DNA of 64,000 nucleotides, from the NCBI GenBank assembly GCA_023375785.1, contig SZWC01001618.1:104089-168088 (forward strand). The letters run 5' to 3'. The notes under the pieces were generated by a model that worked only from the letters and a program-made list of their open reading frames with translations, was not told the DNA's origin and searched no databases. How positions within the stretch are numbered: position 1 is the stretch's first letter; each line of letters starts with the position of its first letter. Both the position numbers and the translations under genes were made by a program. Of this stretch, positions 56,321-62,740 are shown piece by piece. This DNA is from Penium margaritaceum (lineage: Eukaryota > Streptophyta > Zygnematophyceae > Desmidiales > Peniaceae).

Positions 56321-57020
56321 ATGTGCGTGTAAGTGCGTGTAAGTGCATGTAAGTGTGTGTAAATTTGTATAAGTGCATGCAAGTGCGTGTAAGTGCATGT
56401 AAGTGCGTGTAAGTGCATGTAAGTGCGCGTAAGTGCGTGTAAGTACGTGTAAGTGCGTGTAAGTGCGTGTAAGTGTGTGTAAGTGCGTGTAAGTGTGCGT
56501 AAGTACGTGTAAGTGCGTGTAAGTGCGTGTAAGTGTGTGTAAGTGCATGTAAGTACGTGTAAGTTTGTGTAAGTTTGTGTAAGTGCATGTGAGTATGTGT
56601 AAGTGTGTGAAAGTTTGTGTAAGTGTGTGTAAGTATGTGTAAGTACGTACAAGTGTGTGTCAGTGCGTGTAAGTGCGTGTAAGTGTGTGTAAGTGCATGT
56701 AAGTACGTGTAAGTTTGTGTAAGTTTGTGTAAGTGCATGTGAGTATGTGTAAGTGTGTGAAAGTTTGTGTAAGTGTGTGTAAGTATGTGTAAGTACGTAC
56801 AAGTGTGTGTCAGTGCGTGTAAGTGCGTGTAAGTGTGTGTAAGTGCTTGTAAGTATGTGTAAGTGCGTATAAGTGCGTGTAAGTGCGTGTAAGTGCGTGT
56901 AAGTGCATGTAAGTGTGTGTAAATTTGTATAAGTGCATGCAAGTGCGTGTAAGTGCATGTGAGTGCGAGTAAGTGCATGTAAGTGCGCGTAAGTGCGTGT
57001 AAGTACGTGTAAGTGCGTGT
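56321..57020 (+). repeat. Duplicated flank (offset 560) enclosing copied array segment
   Basis: The flank with AAATTTGTATAAGTGCATGC is at 56,361 and 56,921, with about 100-140 bases shared on both sides, one extra pair of changes in the right copy (GAGTGCGAG). Between them, 56,521-56,840 holds two copies of a 150-base unit. Copy Y (about 61,570-61,740) has the flank once and no insert. Confidence 0.85.
56521..56840 (+). repeat. 150-base unit, two copies, copied from 58.4 kb
   Basis: 56,521-56,670 and 56,671-56,820 are identical, plus 20 further bases. About 150 bases (56,531-56,680) are identical to about 58,402-58,550, including GCATGTGAGTATG, GTGTGAAAGTTTG and GTACGTACAAG. At 58.4 kb the segment is in its expected higher-order place (related text at 63,400-63,540), so 58.4 kb is the likely source and 56.5 kb the copy. 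Confidence 0.88.
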
Positions 57021-59830
57021 AAGTGCTTGTAAGTGTGTGTAAGTGCATGTAAGTGCGTGTAAGTACGTGTAAGTACGTGTAAGTGCGTGTAAGTGCGTGT
57101 AAGTGTGTGTAAGTGTGTGTAAATGTGTGTAAGTGCATGTAAGTGCGTGTAAGTATGTGTACATCTGTGTAAGTGCTTGTAACTGCGTGTAAGTGTGTAT
57201 AAGTGTGTGTAAGTGCGTGTAAGTGCGGTTTAAGTTCGTGTAAGTGTGTGTAAGTGCGTGTCAGTGCGTGTAAGTGCGGTTTAAGTACGTGTAATCTTGT
57301 GTAAGTTCGTGTAAGTGTGTGTAAGTGCATGTAAGTACGTATAAGTGCATGTATGTGCGTGTAAGTGTGTATAAGTGCGTGTAAGTGCGTGTAAGTATGT
57401 ATAAGTTCGTATAAGTGCGTGTAAGTGCATCTAAGTGCGTGTAAGTTTGTGCAAGTGCGTGTAAGTGTGTGTAAGTTCGTGTAAGTGTGTGTAAGTGCGT
57501 GTAAGTGTGTGTAAGTGCGTGTTAGTGCATGTAAGTACGTGTACGTGCGTGTAAGTTCGTGAAAGTATGTGTTAGTGCGTGTACATTCGTGTAAGTGCGT
57601 GTGAGTGTGTGTAAGTACATGTAAGTGCGTGTAAGTACGTCTAAGTTTGTATAAGTGCGTGTAAGTGCATGTAAGTGCGTGTAAGTGCGTGTAGGTGTGT
57701 GTAAGTGCGTGTAAATACGTGTAAGTGCACGAAAGTGCGTATAAGTTCGTGTAAGTGCTCGTAAGTGTGTGTAAATGCGTGTAAGTGCGTATAAGTTCGT
57801 GTAAGTGCGTGTAAGTACGTGTAAGTGCGTGTAAGTGCGTGTAAGTATATGTATGTACGTGTAAGTATGTGTAAGTGCATGTAAATGTGTGTAAGTGTGT
57901 GTAAGCGCATGTAAGTGCATGTAGGTGCATGTAAGTGTGTGTACGTGAACGTAAGTTCGTGTAGGTGCGTATAAGTGCGTGTAAGTATGTGTAAGTGTAA
58001 GTGCGTGTAAGTGGATGTAAGTTCATGTAAGAGCGTGTAAGTGCGTGTAAGTACGTGTAAGTGCTTGTAAATGCGTGTAAGTTCGTGTAAGTGCGTGTAA
58101 GTGTGTGTAAGTGCTTGTAAGTATGTGTAAGTGCGTATAAGTGCGTGTAAGTGCGTGTAAGTGCGTGTAAGTATGTAAGTGTATTAAGTGTGTGTTTGTA
58201 CGTGTAAATGTGTGTAAGTGTGTGTAAGTGTGTGTAAGTTTGCGTAAGTGCGTGTAAGCATGTGTGAGTGCGAGTTCGTGCGTGTAAGTGCGTGTAAGTG
58301 TGTGTAAGTGCATGTAAGTATGTGTATGTTCGTGTAAGTACATGTAAGTGCGTGTAAGTGCGTGTAAGTACGTGTAAGTACGTGTAAGTGTGTGTAAGTG
58401 TGTGTAAGTGCATGTAAGTACGTGTAAGTTTGTGTAAGTTTGTGTAAGTGCATGTGAGTATGTGTAAGTGTGTGAAAGTTTGTGTAAGTGTGTGTAAGTA
58501 TGTGTAAGTACGTACAAGTGTGTGTCAGTGCGTGTAAGTGCGTGTAAGTGTGTGTAAGTGTGTGTATATATGTATAAGTACGTGTAAGTGCGTATAAGTG
58601 CGTGTAAGTGTGTGTAAGTGCGTGTAAGTGTGTGTAAGTGTGTGTAAGTGGGTGTAAGTGTGTATAAGTTCGTGTAAGTGCATGTAAGTACGTGTAAGTT
58701 TGTATAAGTGCATGTAAGTACGTGTAAGTGTGTGTAAGTGTGTTAGTGCGTGTAAGTGCGTGTTAGTGCGAGTAAGTTTGTGTAAGTGCGTGTTAGTTTG
58801 TATATGTGCGTGTAAGTTCGTGTAAGTGCGTTTAGGCATGTATAAGTGTGAGTTCGTATGTGTAAGTGCGTGTAAGTACGTGTAAGTACGTGTAAGTGTA
58901 TGTAAGTGCATGTAAGTTTGTGTAAGTGCGTGTAAGTGCGTATAAGTGCGTGTAAGTGTGTATAAGTGCGTTTAAGTATGTGTTAGTGCGTGTAAGTGCG
59001 TGTAAGTGCGTGTAAGTACGTGTAAGTGTATGTAAGTGCATGTAAGTTTGTGTAAGTGCGTGTAAGTTCGTGTAAGTGTGTGTAACTGCGTGTAAGTGCG
59101 TGTAAGTGCATGTAAGTGCGTGCAAGTGCGTGTAAGTACGTGTAAGTGTGTGTAAGTACAAGTAAGTGTGTGTAAGTACGTGTAATTGCGAGTAAGTGCG
59201 TGTAAGTGCATGAAAGTATGTGTAAGTGCGTGGAAGTGCGTATAAGTATGTGTACATTTGTGCAAGTGCGTGTAAGTGCATGTAAGTACGTCTAAGTGTG
59301 TGTAAGTGTGTGTAAGTGAGTATAAGTGCGGTTTAAGTTGGTATAAGTGCGTGTAAGTGCGTGTAAGTGCGTGTAATTATGTGTAAGTGCGTGTAAATGT
59401 GTGTAAGTGCGTGTAAGTGTGTGTAGGTGCGTGTAACTTTGTGTAAGTGCGTGTAAGTACGTGTAAGTACGTGTAAGTACGTATAAGTGCGTGTAAGTGC
59501 GTGCAAGTGCGTGCAAGTGCATGCAAGTGCGTGAAAGTGCGTGTAAGTGTGTGTAAGTGTGTGTAAGTGCGTGTAAGTACGTGTAAGTGCGGTTTATGTG
59601 GGTCTAAATTCGTGTAAATTCATGTAAATGCGTGTAAGTACGTGTAAGTGTGTGTAAGTATGTGTAAGTGTGTGTAAGTGCGTGTAAGTACGTGTAAGTG
59701 TGTGTAAGTGCATGTCAGTGCTCGTAAGCACGTGTAAGTGTGTGTAAGTGCGTGTAAGTGCGTGTAAGTTTGTGTAAGTGCCTATGAGTTTGTGTAAGTG
59801 CGTGTAAGTGTGTGTAAGTGCATGTACGTA

Positions 59831-60090
59831 CGTGTAAGTGCGTGTAAGTTTGTGTAAGTGCGTGTAAGTGCGTGTAAGTGCGTGTAAGTGCGTGTAAGTG
59901 CGTGCAAGTGCATGTAAGTGCTCGTATGTGCGTGTCAGTGCGTGTAAGTGCATGTAAGTACGTGTAAGTGCGTGTAAGTTTGTGTAAGTGCGTGTAAGTG
60001 CGTGTAAGTGCGTGTAAGTGCGTGTAAGTGCGTGCAAGTGCATGTAAGTGCTCGTATGTGCGTGTCAGTGCGTGTAAGTGCATGTAACTT
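59831..60090 (+). repeat. 130-base tandem duplication
   Basis: 59,831-59,960 and 59,961-60,090; CTCGTATGTG is at 59,921 and 60,051. The copies differ only in the last unit (CATGTAAGTA against CATGTAACTT). The single-copy equivalent in X is near 54,250. Confidence 0.85.
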
Positions 60091-61350
60091 TCTGTAAGTG
60101 CGTGCATGTGTGTGTAAGTGCATGTAAGTGCGTGTAAGTGAATGTAAGTGTGTATAAGTGCGTGTAAGTGCGCATAAGGTTATGTAAGTTCGTGTAAGTG
60201 TGTGTAAGTACATGTAAGTGTGTGTAAGTGTGTATAAGTGCGGTTTAAGTTCGTGTAAGTACGTGTAAGTGCGTGTAAGTACGTGTCAGTGCGTGTCAGT
60301 ACGTGTAAGTGTGTGTAAGTGTAGTTTAAGTGCGTGTAATTTTGTGTAAGTTTGTGTAAGTGCGTGTAAGTGCGTGTAAGTGCGTGTAAGTGTGTCTAAG
60401 TGCATCTAAGTGCATGTAAGTTTATGCAAGTACGTGTAAGTGCAGTTTAAGTTCGTATAAGTGTGTGTAAGTTCGTGTAAGTGCGTGTAAGTGCGTGTAA
60501 GTGTGTTTAAATATGTGTAAGTGCGTGTAAGTGTGTGTAAGTACGTGTAAGTTCGTGTAAGTACGTATAAGTGCGTGTAAGTGCGTGTAAGTACGCGTAT
60601 ATACGTGTAAGTACGTGTAAGTGCAAGAAAGTACGTGTAAGTACGTGTACGTGCATGTAAGCATGTGTAAGTGCGTGTAAGTGCGTGTAAGTATGTGTAA
60701 GTGTGTGTAAGTGCGTGTAAGTACGTGTACGTTCGTGTAAGTGCGTGTAAGTGCGTGTAAGTGCGTTTAAGTGTGTGTAAGTACGTGTAAGTGTGCTTTA
60801 AGTTCATGTAAGTGCGTATAAGTGCGTATAAGTGTGTGTAAGTGCATGTAAGTGCAGGTTAAGTGCGTGTAATTTTGTGTAAGTTCGTGTAAGTGTGTGT
60901 AAGTACGTGTAAGTGTGTGTAAGCATGTAAGTGCGTGTAAGTGTGTGTAAGTGCATGTAGGTACGTGTAATTTTGTGCAACTACGTGTATGTGCGTGTTA
61001 GTACATGTAAGTACGTGTAAGTGCGTGTAAGTGCATGTAAGTGCGTGTAAGTACGTGTAAGTGCATGTAAGTGCATCTAATTGCGTGTAAGTTTGTGCAA
61101 GTGCGTGTAAGTGCGTGTAAGTTTGTATTAGTGCGTGTAAGTACGTATAAGTGCGTGTAAGTGCGTCTAAGTGTGTGGAAGTGTGTGTAAGTGTGTGTAT
61201 TTGTGTATAAGTGTGTGTAAGTACGTGTAAGTACGTGTAAATGCGTGTAAGTTTGTGTAAGTACGTCTTAGTGCGTGTACGTTCATGTAGGTGCGTGTAA
61301 GTGCCTGTAAGTGCGTGCAAGTGGGTGTAAGGTGCGTGTAAGTTCGTTTA

Positions 61351-61530
61351 AGTGTGTGTAAATGGGTGTAAGTGCGTGTAAGTGCATGTAAGTGCGTGTA
61401 AGTGTGTGTAAGTTTGTGTATGTGTGTGTAAGTGCATGTAAGTGTGTGTAAATGGGTGTAAGTGCGTGTAAGTGCATGTAAGTGCGTGTAAGTGTGTGTA
61501 AGTTTGTGTATGTGTGTGTAAGTGCATGTA
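61351..61530 (+). repeat. 90-base perfect tandem duplication
   Basis: 61,351-61,440 and 61,441-61,530 are identical; AATGGGTGTA is at 61,361 and 61,451. Copy X has it once (about 56,190-56,280). Confidence 0.88.
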
Positions 61531-62070
61531 AGTGTGCGTAAGTACGTGGAAGTACGTGTAAGTGCTTGTATGTGCGTGTAAGTGCGTGTAAGTGCATGTA
61601 AGTGTGTATAATTTCGTACAAGTGCATGCAAGTACGTGTAAGTACATGCAAGTGCGTGTAAGTGCATGTAAGTGCGCGTAAGTGCGTGTAAGTGCGTGTA
61701 AGTGCGTGTAAGTGCTTGTAAGTGTGTGTAAGTACATGTAAGTGCGTGTAAGTACGTGTAAGTGTGTGTAAGTGCATGTAAGTGCGTGTAAGTGTGTGTA
61801 AGTGTGTGTAAATGTGTGCAAGTGCGTGTAAGTGCGTGTAAGTACGTGTACATCTGTGTATGTGCTTGTAACTGTGTGTAAGTGTGTATAAGTGTGTATA
61901 AGTGCGTGTAAGTGTGGTTTAAGTTCGTGTAAGTGTGTGTAAGTGCGTGTCAGTGCGTGTAAGTGCGGTTTAAGTATGTGTAATCTTGTGTAAGTTCGTG
62001 TAAGTGTGTGTAAGTGCGTGTAAGTGCGTGCAAGTGCATGTAAGTGCGTGTAAGTGTGTATAAGTGCATG

Positions 62071-62740
62071 TAAGTGCGTGTAAGTATGTGTAAGTTCTTA
62101 TAAGTGCGTGTAAGTGCATCTAAGTGTGTGTACGTTTGTGCAAGTGCGTGTAAGTGCGTGTAAGTATGTGTAAGTTCTTATAAGTGCGTGTAAGTGCATC
62201 TAAGTGTGTGTACGTTTGTGCAAGTGCGTGTAAGTGTGTGTAAGTTCGTGTAAGTGTGTGTAAGTGCATGTAAGTGTCTGTAAGTGCGTGTTAGTGCATG
62301 TAAGTACGTGTAAGTGCGTGTAAGTTCGTGTAAGTATGTGTTAGTACGTGTACATTCGTGTAAGTGCGTGTGAGTGTGTGTAAGTGCATGTAAGTACGTG
62401 TAAGTGCGTGTAAGTTCGTGTAAGTATGTGTTAGTACGTGTACATTCGTGTAAGTGCGTGTGAGTGTGTGTAAGTGCATGTAAGTGCGTGTAAGTACGTC
62501 TAAGCTCGTTTAAGTGCGTGTAAGTGCATGTAAGTGCATGTAAGTGCGTGTAAGTGTGTGTAAGTGCGTGTAAATATGTGTAAGTGCATGTAAGTGTGTA
62601 TAAGTGTGTGTAAGTGCTCGTAAGTGTGTGTAAGTGCATGTAAGTGCATGTAAGTGCGTGTAAGTGTGTGTAAGTGCGTGTAAATATGTGTAAGTGCATG
62701 TAAGTGTGTATAAGTGTGTGTAAGTGCTCGTAAGTGTGTG
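62071..62740 (+). repeat. Cluster of three perfect tandem duplications (80, 90 and 110 bases)
   Basis: 62,071-62,150/62,151-62,230 (TAAGTTCTTA at 62,091 and 62,171); 62,301-62,390/62,391-62,480 (TACATTCGTG at 62,351 and 62,441); 62,521-62,630/62,631-62,740 (TAAGTGCTCG at 62,611 and 62,721). Each is single in copy X (57.4-57.8 kb). Three separate events within 670 bases mark a locally unstable stretch. Confidence 0.88.

Larger units (their letters stand above)
53951..59589 (+). repeat. Higher-order repeat family 4, copy X
   Basis: About 5.64 kb from CGGTCTATGTGGATC (53,951) to the equivalent CGGTTTATGTGGGTC (59,590). Landmarks shared with copy Y: AAGGTTATG 54,377/60,176, TAGTTTGAG 54,523/60,322, GTACGCGTA 54,822/60,591, AGGTTAAG 55,697/60,856, the 11-base unit 57,278/61,967, GTATTAAGTG 58,181/63,174 and AGGCATG 58,834/63,818. 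Modules of families 2 and 3 recur here in the order of C1 when read cyclically (28.1, 29.0, then 25.8 kb type). It carries two sandwich insertions (54.8-55.4 and 56.3-57.0 kb) that copy Y lacks. Confidence 0.82.
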
